This document shows, piece after piece, positions 46,401 through 55,970 of a stretch of DNA of 64,000 bases (its first letter is position 1; every line of letters begins with the position of its first letter). The position numbers and the translations under genes were made by a program. This DNA comes from Betaproteobacteria bacterium (GTDB lineage Bacteria; Pseudomonadota; Gammaproteobacteria; Burkholderiales; Casimicrobiaceae), in contig JAAFJA010000004.1 in NCBI GenBank assembly GCA_013298765.1, positions 124,001 through 188,000 on the forward strand, written 5' to 3'. Below the pieces are notes generated by a model. The model searched no databases, had not been told where the DNA came from, and was given only the letters and a program-made list of their open reading frames with translations.

Positions 46401-46799
46401 ATGGACCACTATCCATTTGCTACACAAGACTGGGCGCTCGTCAGCCATCGCACGCTGTCGATCGACGCATCGCAAATCCGCGCGATCGAATCGCTTAAAG
46501 GCGAGCTCTGGATTACGGTGGACGGAAATTCTTGCGACTTCTTGTTAAGTGCTGGCGAAACGCACGCGGTGCCCGCGCGACGTGGTCGCGTCGTCATCGA
46601 GTCGCTCTCATCCAGTGCAATAGTGCGCGTCGCCCTTGCGGCTCAATCGCCACTCGTCGCACACGTGGGTCCGAGCTTCGCACAGGCGCTGACCGCATCG
46701 GTATTGCGCCCGTTAGCAACGCTACTCTGCGGCTTTGCGAAATCGCTGCAACAAGCGGCTGTGCACCTAGACCCAAAACTCAGTCGCAGTACGCACTAA
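46401..46799 (+). CDS. DUF2917 protein
   Basis: About 132 residues. The DUF2917 core is seen in IRAIESLKGELWITVDGNSCDFLLSAGETHAVPARRGRVVIESLSSSAIVRV, a compact beta-barrel of unknown function. ATG 46401 has AAAGG 7 nt upstream; ATG 46386 is possible. It lies divergent from the LysR gene with about 185 bp between starts. Confidence 0.8.
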   Translation: MDHYPFATQDWALVSHRTLSIDASQIRAIESLKGELWITVDGNSCDFLLSAGETHAVPARRGRVVIESLSSSAIVRVALAAQSPLVAHVGPSFAQALTASVLRPLATLLCGFAKSLQQAAVHLDPKLSRSTH

Positions 46800-46977
46800 C
46801 CGGGCAGACCGACAATGCGCGTTCATCCGACCCGCAGCCTGAATCAGAAGCGGCGGTGTCACTGCCAGTGATGCCGCCGCTTGCTGAGTTATCGTCACAG
46901 CATCTCACGTCGAATGCCGTAAAGTGCCGTAGCATCGATCGACACCTATCCATCAAATCCTTCACCGCTCCACCACC

Positions 46978-47613
46978 ATGCCAAACTCACTCACACTCTA
47001 CGTGAATCGCGGCTACACCAGCCCTTATGCACTTTCTACGTTCGTTACGCTTCGCGAAAAGAATCTGCCGTTCGACATGGTCGAAATCGACATGAATAGC
47101 GACGGGCACAAGACGGGGGACTACCGAGCTCGCTCATTGACCGAGCGGATTCCCACGCTGGTGCACGAAGACTTTGCGCTTTCTGAGTCATCGGCAATGG
47201 ATGAATACTTGGAAGACGTGTTTCCGGAAACGCTTCGCGTCTATCCAAGCGATGCGCGCCAGCGAGCAAGAGCGCGGCAAATTCAAGCGTTCGTGCGCAG
47301 CGATCTGATGCCGATTCGAATAGAGCGCTCAACAAGCACCGTGTTTCAGCACGAAAAGCCCGCACCGCTCTCAGCAGATGCTCGTGCCGCCGCAGAGAAA
47401 CTCATCAGCTTTGCAGACGCGCTGATACCTTCCGACTCCGGTAACTTGTTTGGTGCGTGGAGTATTGCCGACACCGATCTGGCGATGATGCTCAATCGCC
47501 TAGTTCACAACAACGATCCAGTGCCTGAGAAAATCGCGAAGTACGTGCGGGCGCAGTGGGCGCGCCCGAGTGTGCAAGCCTGGGTCGCGCTCGCGAAGAG
47601 TGCCAACGGTTAG
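46978..47613 (+). CDS. Glutathione S-transferase, YfcF-like
   Basis: 211 residues. An N-terminal thioredoxin-like domain (LTLYVNRGYTSPYALSTFVTLREKNLPFDMVEIDM; RIPTLVHEDFALSESSAMDEYLEDVFPE) is followed by an all-helical domain with AWSIADTDLAMMLNRLVHN. The VNRGYTSPYALS N-terminus is close to YfcF-type GSTs with a Ser in the active-site position. It may act in oxidative-stress defence. It is convergent with a peroxidase gene. Confidence 0.85.
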   Translation: MPNSLTLYVNRGYTSPYALSTFVTLREKNLPFDMVEIDMNSDGHKTGDYRARSLTERIPTLVHEDFALSESSAMDEYLEDVFPETLRVYPSDARQRARARQIQAFVRSDLMPIRIERSTSTVFQHEKPAPLSADARAAAEKLISFADALIPSDSGNLFGAWSIADTDLAMMLNRLVHNNDPVPEKIAKYVRAQWARPSVQAWVALAKSANG

Positions 47614-47643
47614 ACGTCACATCACTGACAGCGAGGCGATACC

Positions 47644-47671
47644 GGCCGCCGCAACACATGTTGCAGCGGCC
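47644..47671. terminator. Stem-loop between convergent GST and peroxidase genes
   Basis: GGCCGC-C-GCAAC (47644-47655) pairs with GTTGC-A-GCGGCC (47660-47671) around ACAT, with a single C-A mismatch. Its place between convergent genes suggests a bidirectional terminator, but it has no T-run. Confidence 0.5.
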
Positions 47672-47687
47672 TCGCGTCGCTTCACTT

Positions 47688-48677
47688 CTATTTTGGTGGT
47701 GCGTAGTTCGCGGGAGTGCTGCCTGATAGTGACTCCAAAAAGGAAACGATCGACTTGGTCTCGGTATCGTTGAGCTGTCTGCCGAGCTGAACGCTTGCCA
47801 TCACGCGAACCGCATCATCGAGCTTCTGAACGCTGCCGTCATGAAAATACGGCGCAGTGTTCGCAATGTTTCGAAGCATTGCAACACGGAACACGAATTT
47901 GTCTTCGTCCTTTTTCGTGCTTATGAATTTGCCTTCATCGGGCTTGGGCGATTTGGTTTCGAGCCAATAGTCTTTCGTGAGACCGAACTTCATTGACATC
48001 GCCCCACCGAGTAAAGCGCCTGAGTGGCAACCTGCGCATCCCACATTGACAAAGGTGCGCATGCCGTCTTTTTGCGCAGGCGTCAGCGCGCTGTTGTCGC
48101 CCGCCAGATAGCGATCGAATGGCGCCGGGGTTGTGAGTGTGGCTTCGTAGATTTCAATCGCCTTAGCCATATTTTTCAAGTTGACCGGCGCGTCTTCGTT
48201 TGGAAACGACGCCGCGAAGCTTGCTTTATCGTAGTGTTTCGCCAGATTTGCAAGCGCAAGATCGCGATTCTCAAAGCCCATGGAGCCGGTCATCGATCCT
48301 TCGGCTTGCGCTGCGCCAGACGGACGATCTCCCGTCCACCGCAATCCGCCCGTTTGCAGCATTGCGTTGTAGATGGGTTGCGAGTGGCGTGAAGTGTTTT
48401 TTCCACGCGCATCAATTGAGAACTGGCGTCGATCCGATGAACCGTCTTCCGGCATGTGGCAGGTTGCGCATGAGACTTTGCCGTTTGCCGAGAGCCGTTC
48501 GTCCCAGAAAAGCGCTCGTCCGAGTTTTGCTAGAGGTGCGTCAATCGCACTTTGCGTCGGCGCCTCGATGCGCGCAAACATCGCGCCAAATTGCTCGCGC
48601 GGCTCAGTCGACGATTGGCTCGCGCCGATGGCTACCGACGCTACCGTAACAGACAGGGCTATCAACGTTTTTTTCAT
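47688..48677 (-). CDS. Di-haem cytochrome-c peroxidase-like protein
   Basis: About 329 residues with a signal peptide. Two haem c sites: C70-A-T-C-H74 and C214-A-G-C-H218. LGRALFWDERLSANGKVSCATCH, NTSRHSQPIYNA and RNIANTAPYFHDGSV are MauG/CcpA signature segments. It should reduce H2O2 in the periplasm with electrons from a c-type cytochrome. ATG 48677 has AAGG upstream and fits better than the longer frame. Confidence 0.9.
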   Translation of the reverse strand: MKKTLIALSVTVASVAIGASQSSTEPREQFGAMFARIEAPTQSAIDAPLAKLGRALFWDERLSANGKVSCATCHMPEDGSSDRRQFSIDARGKNTSRHSQPIYNAMLQTGGLRWTGDRPSGAAQAEGSMTGSMGFENRDLALANLAKHYDKASFAASFPNEDAPVNLKNMAKAIEIYEATLTTPAPFDRYLAGDNSALTPAQKDGMRTFVNVGCAGCHSGALLGGAMSMKFGLTKDYWLETKSPKPDEGKFISTKKDEDKFVFRVAMLRNIANTAPYFHDGSVQKLDDAVRVMASVQLGRQLNDTETKSIVSFLESLSGSTPANYAPPK

Positions 48678-48716
48678 GGTGTGACCTTGCAAGGAGGAGA
48701 AGCAAATCCATTTTTT

Positions 48717-49862
48717 CTAGCGCACGAATCGCAAGAAGCGATCAACTACAGTCAGCTCGACGAAATCGCCGCCGTCTCGATCGCGCGGCGTAAACGAGAC
48801 GCTGTAGTTGCCTAACTCGATGGCGCGACCGTTTTCCAGCGCTTCGACCAAGCGTTCGCGAGTAGGCGTGGCGCCTGCACGTCGCAGCGCCTCGATCATG
48901 AGCCGGGCGGTCACGAACCCTTCCATCGAAACGTAATTGATCGGCGCCGTTTTTCCGGCAAGAGAACGAAACTCTGCGCTGATACCGGTTGCGTTTGAGT
49001 AAGGCGTCGGCACCACCTGCGCAAACGCGAGTCCGATTGACTCTCGTGGCCCCAAATCGTCTATCAGTGCGGCCGCATTGGTGAACGAAAGGCTCATGAA
49101 CTGAAACAGTCCGCCTTGTTTGCGCGTCTCGCGAATGAGCGCAGCGGCCGTTTTATTGGTGAGGATCATGACAACCCATTGAATATCGGCTTTAGCGAGT
49201 GTGGCGGCTGCCGCTTCAACCTTTGTCGACCCACGCTCGATCGGCACGACAGCCTTCACATCAACGCCAAGCTTCTGGAATTCTTCCGCCGTGCGTTTAC
49301 CGGTATCGGTGCCGCCACGATCATTGAAATGCGCCACTGCGATTTTGTTGGCGGACATCGCCTGGAGTCGCTTAGTGACGTGAGCAATCTCGTCGTAGTA
49401 GCCGGTGCGCGCGTGAAACACGTAGCGGTTCGATGGATCGCGCAGTGTTTGGTTACCGGTGAAAACGCCTACTAGCGGAACTTTGGCCGTATTGATTGCT
49501 GGCAGCGCGGCAATCGTGTTGTTGCCACCATAAAAGCCGAATAGCGCGAAGACGCCCTGATCGATCAGTTTCTTCGTATTTGCTGCGGTCGTCTCCGCCT
49601 TGCCAGCGTCATCGAGCACCTCGAGCTTGATGGTTCGTCCGTTGACTCCGCCGGCTTTGTTCGCCGCATCGAAGGCCAGTCGCGCGCCCGCTAAGTAATC
49701 GGTTCCGACCGCCGATTCGGTGCCGGTGAGCGGCGTAGAGACGCCCAAGAGGATCGAGGTCCGGTCAACGCCACTTTGAGCGTAGACACTCGCAGACATA
49801 CATATAAGCGCGACCGAGCCAAGCGCGGCAGCGGACGTTCGCCAATTCAGGAGGGGCAGCAT
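48717..49862 (-). CDS. Branched-chain amino-acid-type ABC transporter substrate-binding protein
   Basis: 381 residues with a signal peptide ending VYAQSG. LGVSTPLTGTESAVGTDYLAGARLAFDAANKAGGVNGRTIKLEVLDDAGKAETTAANTKKLI is the typical opening of the LivK/Peripla_BP_6 family. It binds an amino acid, amide or aromatic acid in the periplasm. No permease or ATPase genes are adjacent, so it is an orphan receptor. A ribosome-binding site CGGAGAAG precedes the ATG. Confidence 0.87.
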   Translation of the reverse strand: MLPLLNWRTSAAALGSVALICMSASVYAQSGVDRTSILLGVSTPLTGTESAVGTDYLAGARLAFDAANKAGGVNGRTIKLEVLDDAGKAETTAANTKKLIDQGVFALFGFYGGNNTIAALPAINTAKVPLVGVFTGNQTLRDPSNRYVFHARTGYYDEIAHVTKRLQAMSANKIAVAHFNDRGGTDTGKRTAEEFQKLGVDVKAVVPIERGSTKVEAAAATLAKADIQWVVMILTNKTAAALIRETRKQGGLFQFMSLSFTNAAALIDDLGPRESIGLAFAQVVPTPYSNATGISAEFRSLAGKTAPINYVSMEGFVTARLMIEALRRAGATPTRERLVEALENGRAIELGNYSVSFTPRDRDGGDFVELTVVDRFLRFVR

Positions 49863-50398
49863 ATTCTTCTCCGGTTGCGTTCACACACCGACGGTGTGCC
49901 TGACGCTTTTTCCTAATCCTAGTATGCAATTGTCATACCCGCATGTCATAAAAATGACAGTTGTTTTCGGCAAAGGAAGGTGCTAGAGAAAATTCTGTGC
50001 ACAGCAGGCGAAGCCGGTTCGGCGCGCGCCATGAATGGCATCGGCGAGATGCTCGGCGAAAGTCAATCGACTTTTTGGTGCGCGTAGGCAACCCTCGTAC
50101 GCCCGACATTAGCGCATCTACGCGCTAGTTTTGCGCTCCTTTTTTACGCAACTCGAGAGCAACGACGACGTCGCACTTCCTTGCGAACCCGATTTACGGC
50201 GAGCACGCCTGCGCACGCAACGCTATAGCTAACGCCAATAAGCTCGGTTTTATGAGGGTTAGTTCGCGTTTTAGATAAAAACTGAGAATGAAGAAAAAAG
50301 AGATCAAGCCTCATTTTCTTAATGGCTAACTGTTGAACCCCATAAATTCTCGAAACTTGCTCGTTGCTGAAGGTCGCAAAGCCGGTTTTGCCGACGTC
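49863..50398. other. 536-bp intergenic region between two minus-strand genes
   Basis: No convincing gene. Near the receptor start it has CACACCG-A-CGGTGTG (49884-49898) and TGTCAT-AAAA-ATGACA (49944-49959), both perfect palindromes suited to operators. TAGCGC-ATCTAC-GCGCTA (50110-50127) is a further hairpin. At the miaB end is an AT-rich part resembling the hairpin repeat family (50250-50335). Confidence 0.6.
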
Positions 50399-51790
50399 CT
50401 ATGCAACGACCATCTCACCGCGCAAGCTATGGGCTACCGCCTCTGTGACCGTGACCTCGACGTAGTGCCCGATCAAGCGCCCGCCGTTCGGGCCGCCGGG
50501 AAAATTAATCACGCGGTTGTTTTCAGTGCGCGCGGCGAGTTCAGTCTTGTTTTTCTTCGATGGGCCTTCAACCAAAACACGCTCCACGTTTCCGACCATC
50601 GACTTCGAATAGCCCGAGAAGAGCTCGTCGATTCGCTTTTGCAATTGAGACAAGCGCTTCGATTTTTCTTCGGCGGGCGTATCGTCAACGAGATCAGCGG
50701 CGGGCGTGCCAGGACGAGCACTGTACGTGAAGCTAAACGCACCGTCGAAGGCGACGTCGTCGATTAGCTTCATCGTGAGATCGTGATCTTTCTGCGTCTC
50801 ACCGGGGAAGCCGACAATGAAATCGGACGTGAGCGAAATGTTCGGGCGAACTGCGCGAATTTTTCTCACCGTCGATTTGAATTCGAGTGCGGTGTAGCCG
50901 CGCTTCATCGCAGCAAGAATGCGATCCGAGCCGTGTTGCACCGGCAAATGCAATTGCGACACCAACTTTGGCACCTTCCCATACACCTCGATGAGCGATG
51001 AACTCATCTCACGCGGATGAGATGTCGTGTACCGAATACGCTCAATGCCGGGAATCTCATCAATGTATTCAATCAGGGTCGCGAAATCCGCAATCGATGC
51101 GCCGTCACCCATTTTTCCACGGTAAGCATTGACGTTTTGCCCGAGCAAGGTGATCTCTTTCACGCCTTTGATCGCAAGCTCTGCGACTTCGGTCAACACA
51201 TCTTCAAATGGTCGCGACACTTCTTCGCCGCGCGTGTAGGGCACCACGCAGAAGCTGCAGTATTTGCTGCAACCTTCCATGATCGAAACGAACGCACTTG
51301 CTTGCTCCACGCGCGCTGGCGGCAAGTGATCGAACTTCTCGATTTCAGGAAACGAAATGTCGACTTGCGATTTGCCGGTCGCACGTTTCTTTGCGATCAG
51401 TTGCGGCAGACGATGCAGTGTTTGTGGGCCGAAGACAACATCCACAAACGGCGCGCGCTCGACAATCGCCGCGCCTTCTTGTGAGGCAACGCAGCCGCCG
51501 ACGCCAATCACCAAATTCGGGTTTGTTTTCTTAAGTTCGCGTACGCGGCCAAGGTCGTGAAACACTTTTTCTTGGGCCTTCTCACGCACCGAGCAGGTGT
51601 TGAAAAGAATGACATCAGCGTCGTCAGGTGTGTCCGTTTTCTCAAACCCGTCCGATGCGTTCAAGATGTCGGCCATCTTGTCGGAGTCGTACTCGTTCAT
51701 CTGGCAGCCAAAGGTGCGGATGAAAAGCTTTTTCTTGGTGGAAGCGGTTGCGAGCGAATCGATGCCGCTCGTCGAGGCGATTTCATTCAT
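50399..51790 (-). CDS. miaB: tRNA-2-methylthio-N6-dimethylallyladenosine synthase MiaB
   Basis: 463 residues. The N-terminal UPF0004 domain has the auxiliary-cluster cysteines in [33 protein letters not shown] and [11 protein letters not shown]; the radical-SAM motif is CSKYCSFC; a TRAM domain ends the protein. It methylthiolates i6A37 in tRNA using two 4Fe-4S clusters and SAM. The phoH-ybeY genes that often follow miaB are absent here. Confidence 0.97.
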   Translation of the reverse strand: MNEIASTSGIDSLATASTKKKLFIRTFGCQMNEYDSDKMADILNASDGFEKTDTPDDADVILFNTCSVREKAQEKVFHDLGRVRELKKTNPNLVIGVGGCVASQEGAAIVERAPFVDVVFGPQTLHRLPQLIAKKRATGKSQVDISFPEIEKFDHLPPARVEQASAFVSIMEGCSKYCSFCVVPYTRGEEVSRPFEDVLTEVAELAIKGVKEITLLGQNVNAYRGKMGDGASIADFATLIEYIDEIPGIERIRYTTSHPREMSSSLIEVYGKVPKLVSQLHLPVQHGSDRILAAMKRGYTALEFKSTVRKIRAVRPNISLTSDFIVGFPGETQKDHDLTMKLIDDVAFDGAFSFTYSARPGTPAADLVDDTPAEEKSKRLSQLQKRIDELFSGYSKSMVGNVERVLVEGPSKKNKTELAARTENNRVINFPGGPNGGRLIGHYVEVTVTEAVAHSLRGEMVVA

Positions 51791-51920
51791 GGGCAGGGCG
51801 CGCGGCTTTATCCGGCGTTGCGATGTAAAGATCGAGATTTTACGTTGGAATCAAGCTCGTGGGCCGATTGACAGGATGCTTCGTGTAGCCTCCGCGTCGA
51901 TATCTTGGAGGAGATAAACA

Positions 51921-53066
51921 ATGAAACACTGGATCAGATATCTGCTCGCGAATTTGCTCACGATTGTGGCGGTCTCTACAAGCGTTACCGCAGGGGCTCA
52001 AACGCCTGCTGTATCCGCCAACAAGGTGCGTATTCATCATGTGGGCGTGCTCTCGAAAGGGCCGCTTGTCCCGACCAATAAAGAGGCTCTTGCGAGCGCC
52101 CAGGCGTATCTGGCTCAGGTGAATCGCGACGGCGGCGTTGCGGGGCGGCAGATCGAGCTTGTGTTGCTGGACGATCAACAAGAGCCAACACTCGCCGACA
52201 CGCTTTCACGCGAAGTCGTTGAGCGTAATGAAGTGCTGGCGTTTTTCCTGCCTCGGACCTCTCCGGCCAACCAGATGTTGCTTAAGAACGCGCAACCAGC
52301 CGGCGTGCCAATCATTGCCCCCCAAGTCGGGCCAAACTTCATGTATACGCGCGATCAGCGGTCGTTTTTTACGATCCGCGCCAGTTACGAAGCAGAATTA
52401 GTGCGCGCGATTGACTTGCAGCTCAAGTTTGATCGAAAAAGCTTCGCATTTCTTGCCGCAGACGATTCGTACGGCAACCCATTGGTAGAGGCGGCTGCAA
52501 AAAAACTCGCACCGCTCAGTATCCGGCCAATGGTGTCAAAGGTCGATAACCGTGCTGCAGACATTAATCCTGCGCTCACTAGTTTTATCCAGAGCCGCCC
52601 AGAAGTCATCTTTCTGCTCTGCAGCGCGTCATGTGCATCTGATTTCGTGAAAAAGTACAAAGAGCGCGGCGCAACGGCTCAATTCATCACGCTTTCCAAC
52701 AACAGTTCGAATTCCTTCTTGAAAGCGCTGGGCGATGCTGGGCGCGGCGTTATCGTGATGCAAGTGATGCCCCTGCCCACCACAAAAACAGTAAAGCTAT
52801 CGCGTGACTACCAAGCCTTATGTGCCGAGGCAAAACTATCGCCAAGCTACAACGGCCTTGTCGCCTACGTCGGTGCGCGCGTGCTGGTGGAGAGTCTGAA
52901 ACGCGCGGGCAAGAACTTGAACACGGAGACGCTTCGCACCGCGCTCGTCTCCATGAATCAATTCGATTTAGGTGATTTCGTCATTGCCTTCAATGCAAGT
53001 GACTACAACGGAACAGATTTCGTTGAGGAAACCATCATCTCGCGCGACGGTACCTTCCTGCGCTAG
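51921..53066 (+). CDS. Branched-chain amino-acid-type ABC transporter substrate-binding protein
   Basis: 381 residues; signal peptide ending TAGAQTP. A Peripla_BP_6 fold: IHHVGVLSKGPLVPTNKEALASAQAYLAQVNRDGGVAGRQIELVLLDDQQEPTLADTLSREVV. A strong TTGGAGGAG ribosome-binding site precedes the ATG. It shares length and fold with the minus-strand receptor 2 kb away but the sequences are clearly diverged. It again has no transporter genes beside it. Confidence 0.85.
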   Translation: MKHWIRYLLANLLTIVAVSTSVTAGAQTPAVSANKVRIHHVGVLSKGPLVPTNKEALASAQAYLAQVNRDGGVAGRQIELVLLDDQQEPTLADTLSREVVERNEVLAFFLPRTSPANQMLLKNAQPAGVPIIAPQVGPNFMYTRDQRSFFTIRASYEAELVRAIDLQLKFDRKSFAFLAADDSYGNPLVEAAAKKLAPLSIRPMVSKVDNRAADINPALTSFIQSRPEVIFLLCSASCASDFVKKYKERGATAQFITLSNNSSNSFLKALGDAGRGVIVMQVMPLPTTKTVKLSRDYQALCAEAKLSPSYNGLVAYVGARVLVESLKRAGKNLNTETLRTALVSMNQFDLGDFVIAFNASDYNGTDFVEETIISRDGTFLR

Positions 53067-53485
53067 CCTCTGCGCCATTGAGCGATGCATCGCTGCAGCA
53101 TGACGAGAGGACGTAGCGATCGCAATACGAGCGTACTCCCTAGCCCCTGTTGAACCAGGGCTAAAGCTGTTTTCCGAAGTCATTCGTGATTTTACGTATT
53201 AGCCCTCTTGTCCCGATAAAATCGAGGCTAGATCGGTTATGTTGTTTATTCCATGAACGCTTGCCGACGGGCAGGCGCTACGTCGTGCGGCGCGCTCTGC
53301 GCATCGTCTGAGACCGGCGCGGATGCGCCTCCCACTTTTACTCGGGGTGCCCGAAAGAGCGCGAGTTGTGCGCACGCTCACTCAGACTGACGCCGACCGA
53401 AATGTTTGCATTGAACACACGATGCAAGCCACGCGGCAACTAGTCAGGCGCATAGAATCCCTGGAACCTCCCTTTGAATCGATCT
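53067..53485. other. 419-bp intergenic region with two TAGCCC hairpins
   Basis: TAGCCCCTG-TTGAAC-CAGGGCTA (53141-53163, one bulged C) and TAGCCCTC...GAGGCTA (53200-53230, one bulge) flank an AT-rich spacer, a clear pair of the hairpin family. The rest, up to argB, has no convincing gene. Confidence 0.65.
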
Positions 53486-54370
53486 ATGCCACTTTCCGCC
53501 GCCACCGCCGCTGATCGCGCACGCATCCTGGCCGATGCGCTTCCCTACATCCGTCAGTTCCACGACAAAACGCTTGTGATCAAGTACGGCGGGAATGCGA
53601 TGACCGACCCGAATCTCAAAAAGAAATTTGCGTTCGATGTCGTCATGCTCAAGTTGGTCGGCATGAACCCGGTGGTCGTGCATGGTGGCGGCCCGCAGAT
53701 CAATGAGATGCTCGATAAAACCGGGAAAAAAGGTACGTTTGTACAGGGTATGCGCGTCACCGACGACGAAACGCTCTATGTGGTCGAAGCCGTGCTCGGC
53801 GAGCTCAATCAAGAGATCGTGGGCCTCATCAATCAAGCGGGAGGGAAAGCGGTGGGCCTTAACGGGCAGGATGGCGGCTTCATCCGTGCGAAGAAGATGA
53901 TGCTTGATTCGGAAACCGCCGTAGGCGAGAAGCTCGACATCGGCTTCGTCGGCGACATTCAGTCGATTGATCCCACGCTGATCCACCATCTTGACGCCGC
54001 AGACTTCATTCCGGTCATCGCGCCGATTGGCGTGGGCGACGACGGGCAGGCCTACAACATCAACGCTGATCTGGTGGCCTCCGAACTTGCGCAAACGTTG
54101 AAGGCGGAGAAGCTTTTGCTAATGACGAATACACCTGGTGTGCTCGATAAAGCGGGAAAATTGCTTACCGGATTGACCCATGCACAAATTGAGGGCCTCT
54201 TCGCTGACGGCACCATTTCTGGCGGCATGCGGCCGAAAATCCAAGGCGCCCTAGATGCTGCACTGCACGGTGTCAAAGCGGTACACATCATTGACGGGCG
54301 TGTAGAGCATGCGCTACTGTTGGAGATTCTCACGTCGGAAGGCGTGGGCACCATGATCCGCGCGAACTAG
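53486..54370 (+). CDS. argB: Acetylglutamate kinase
   Basis: 294 residues of the amino-acid-kinase family: [11 protein letters not shown] with the phosphate-binding lysine, [78 protein letters not shown] and [13 protein letters not shown]. It phosphorylates N-acetylglutamate, the second step of arginine synthesis. The ATG at 53486 is used; an upstream TTG at 53474 adds four residues. slmA follows on the same strand. Confidence 0.96.
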   Translation: MPLSAATAADRARILADALPYIRQFHDKTLVIKYGGNAMTDPNLKKKFAFDVVMLKLVGMNPVVVHGGGPQINEMLDKTGKKGTFVQGMRVTDDETLYVVEAVLGELNQEIVGLINQAGGKAVGLNGQDGGFIRAKKMMLDSETAVGEKLDIGFVGDIQSIDPTLIHHLDAADFIPVIAPIGVGDDGQAYNINADLVASELAQTLKAEKLLLMTNTPGVLDKAGKLLTGLTHAQIEGLFADGTISGGMRPKIQGALDAALHGVKAVHIIDGRVEHALLLEILTSEGVGTMIRAN

Positions 54371-54433
54371 GGCACGCGCCATTCAAACAACATCGATCGA
54401 TTCGCTCGACCAATAGCACGAGGGGATAACAAT

Positions 54434-55006
54434 ATGGCGGGCAAACCGGGCGAGCGCCGAACTCAGATTCTGCAAGTGCTCGCGGGCATGTTGGAAACGC
54501 CGCAGGGCGAAAAAGTGACCACTGCGGCGTTAGCTGCGAAGGTCGGCGTGTCGGAAGCCGCGCTCTATCGACACTTCGCGAGCAAAGCTCAAATGTTTGA
54601 AGCGTTGATCGAATTCATCGAAGAATCGATGTTTTCATTGATCAACCAAATCGTCACGGCTGAACGAGACGGGCGCACACAAGCGCTTTCAATTGTTGCC
54701 ATGATGTTGACGTTTGCCGAGAAAAATCCTGGCATGGTGCGGGTATTGATCGGCGATGCGCTGGTTAATGAAGATGCGCGATTGCAGCTGCGAATCAACC
54801 AAATTCTTGATCGCGTCGAGGCTTCAATCAAGCAATCGTTGCAACTTGTCACTGCGGCGAATCCGCAAATTGATTTGAACCCTGCGGCGTGTGCATCCAC
54901 GTGCGTCGCGTATGCGCTGGGCCGGTGGCATACGTTTGCGAAGAGTGGCTTCAAGCGCAAGCCGAGCGCAAATTGGTCGAGCGAACAGCTCGCGCTGCGC
55001 GTCTAA
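54434..55006 (+). CDS. slmA: Nucleoid occlusion factor SlmA (TetR family)
   Basis: 190 residues, close to E. coli SlmA in length. The TetR-type helix-turn-helix is TAALAAKVGVSEAALYRHFASKAQMFEALIEFIEESMFSLINQI, and the C-terminal domain matches SlmA (NPGMVRVLIGDALVNEDARLQLRINQILDRVEASIKQSL). It binds DNA sites over the chromosome and blocks FtsZ assembly over unsegregated nucleoids. It lies 63 bp after argB. Confidence 0.9.
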   Translation: MAGKPGERRTQILQVLAGMLETPQGEKVTTAALAAKVGVSEAALYRHFASKAQMFEALIEFIEESMFSLINQIVTAERDGRTQALSIVAMMLTFAEKNPGMVRVLIGDALVNEDARLQLRINQILDRVEASIKQSLQLVTAANPQIDLNPAACASTCVAYALGRWHTFAKSGFKRKPSANWSSEQLALRV

Positions 55007-55081
55007 TCTGCGCGTGCTCGTCAGCCGGTGAGAGGCTTCGCCGCTGACGCTTGTCGAGCCGAAGCGCACGCCTGCACCTCG

Positions 55082-55963
55082 CTAACGAAGTGCAAAAAGC
55101 AATCCAAGCGGGACAAACACGACGCTCGCGATGTTTCCTACGAGGACAATCGAGGCAACCTTCGCGGGCTCTTGCTTGTAGTAGTCCGCCACCAAAAAGT
55201 TAAGCACTGCGGGCGGTAACGCACCAAATAGAAACACGAGTCCGATTTGCTCTTTCGTCATCGGCACCACGTGGGCAACGATCGCCGCCATGATGAGCCC
55301 CGTAATCGGGCACACGGCAGCCGCCAAAAGCGACACCGAGAAATCAGAACGCTTCACATCGTTCATGCGCACGCCCAACGAAAGCAGCATGAGCGGGATC
55401 GCGCTATCGCCAATCATCTTCATCGGCTTGTGGATGACATCAGGGATATGAAATCCAGAAAACCCGATTGCAGCGCCGACCACCGTGGCCCAAATCATCG
55501 GACTCTTCAGCAAGAACTTCCATTCCGCATGGCGATTAACGATGAACGAACCAAGCGTGAAGTGAAGCAAATTCGAAGTGGTGAACAAAGCCACCATCCC
55601 GGCAACACCCATGGGACCAAATGCGAACAGCGCGAGCGGCAGTCCCATGTTGCCGCAGTTGTTGAACATCATCGGCGGAACGAACGTTCGTGGACTCTCA
55701 CCTGCAAGTTTGGCAAAGGGCCAAGACAAAATGCCCGACCCGACGACCACAATCACTGAAGCCGCTGCGAGGGGCCACAGTGAGACGAGATCCACGCTCT
55801 TGTCACTCAAATACGCGAGCACCAGAAACGGGCCAAAGACGTCGAGGTTGAACCGATTCATCACCCGCATGTCGGGCTTCCACGCGCGCCCGAGCGCGTA
55901 GCCCAGCAAGATGATGAGCAACACGGGGAGGACGATTTCGCCGATGCGCAATGCGGTACTCAT
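55082..55963 (-). CDS. AEC-family (auxin efflux carrier-like) transporter
   Basis: About 293 residues with ten predicted membrane helices. MMFNNCGNMGLPLALFAFG contains the conserved NxG/NMG break seen in AEC proteins, and PLMLLSLGVRMNDVKRSDF and LPPAVLNFLVADYYKQEPAKVASIVLVGNI are typical. The substrate is unknown (malonate and malate carriers are known in the family). The ATG at 55963 is 7 nt after the upstream MFS gene stop, so the two are an operon. Confidence 0.87.
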   Translation of the reverse strand: MSTALRIGEIVLPVLLIILLGYALGRAWKPDMRVMNRFNLDVFGPFLVLAYLSDKSVDLVSLWPLAAASVIVVVGSGILSWPFAKLAGESPRTFVPPMMFNNCGNMGLPLALFAFGPMGVAGMVALFTTSNLLHFTLGSFIVNRHAEWKFLLKSPMIWATVVGAAIGFSGFHIPDVIHKPMKMIGDSAIPLMLLSLGVRMNDVKRSDFSVSLLAAAVCPITGLIMAAIVAHVVPMTKEQIGLVFLFGALPPAVLNFLVADYYKQEPAKVASIVLVGNIASVVFVPLGLLFALR

Positions 55964-55970
55964 CGTTTCT

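Noticed and set aside
50110-50144. TAGCGC/GCGCTA hairpin followed by TTTTTT as a terminator
   Set aside because: No gene ends upstream of it on the plus strand, so termination has no obvious target.
50333-50767. Plus-strand ORF over the 3' end of miaB
   Set aside because: Antisense to the conserved TRAM-domain part of miaB.
53199-53514. Short ORFs in the gap upstream of argB
   Set aside because: They run through repeat hairpins, lack ribosome-binding sites and show no domain.
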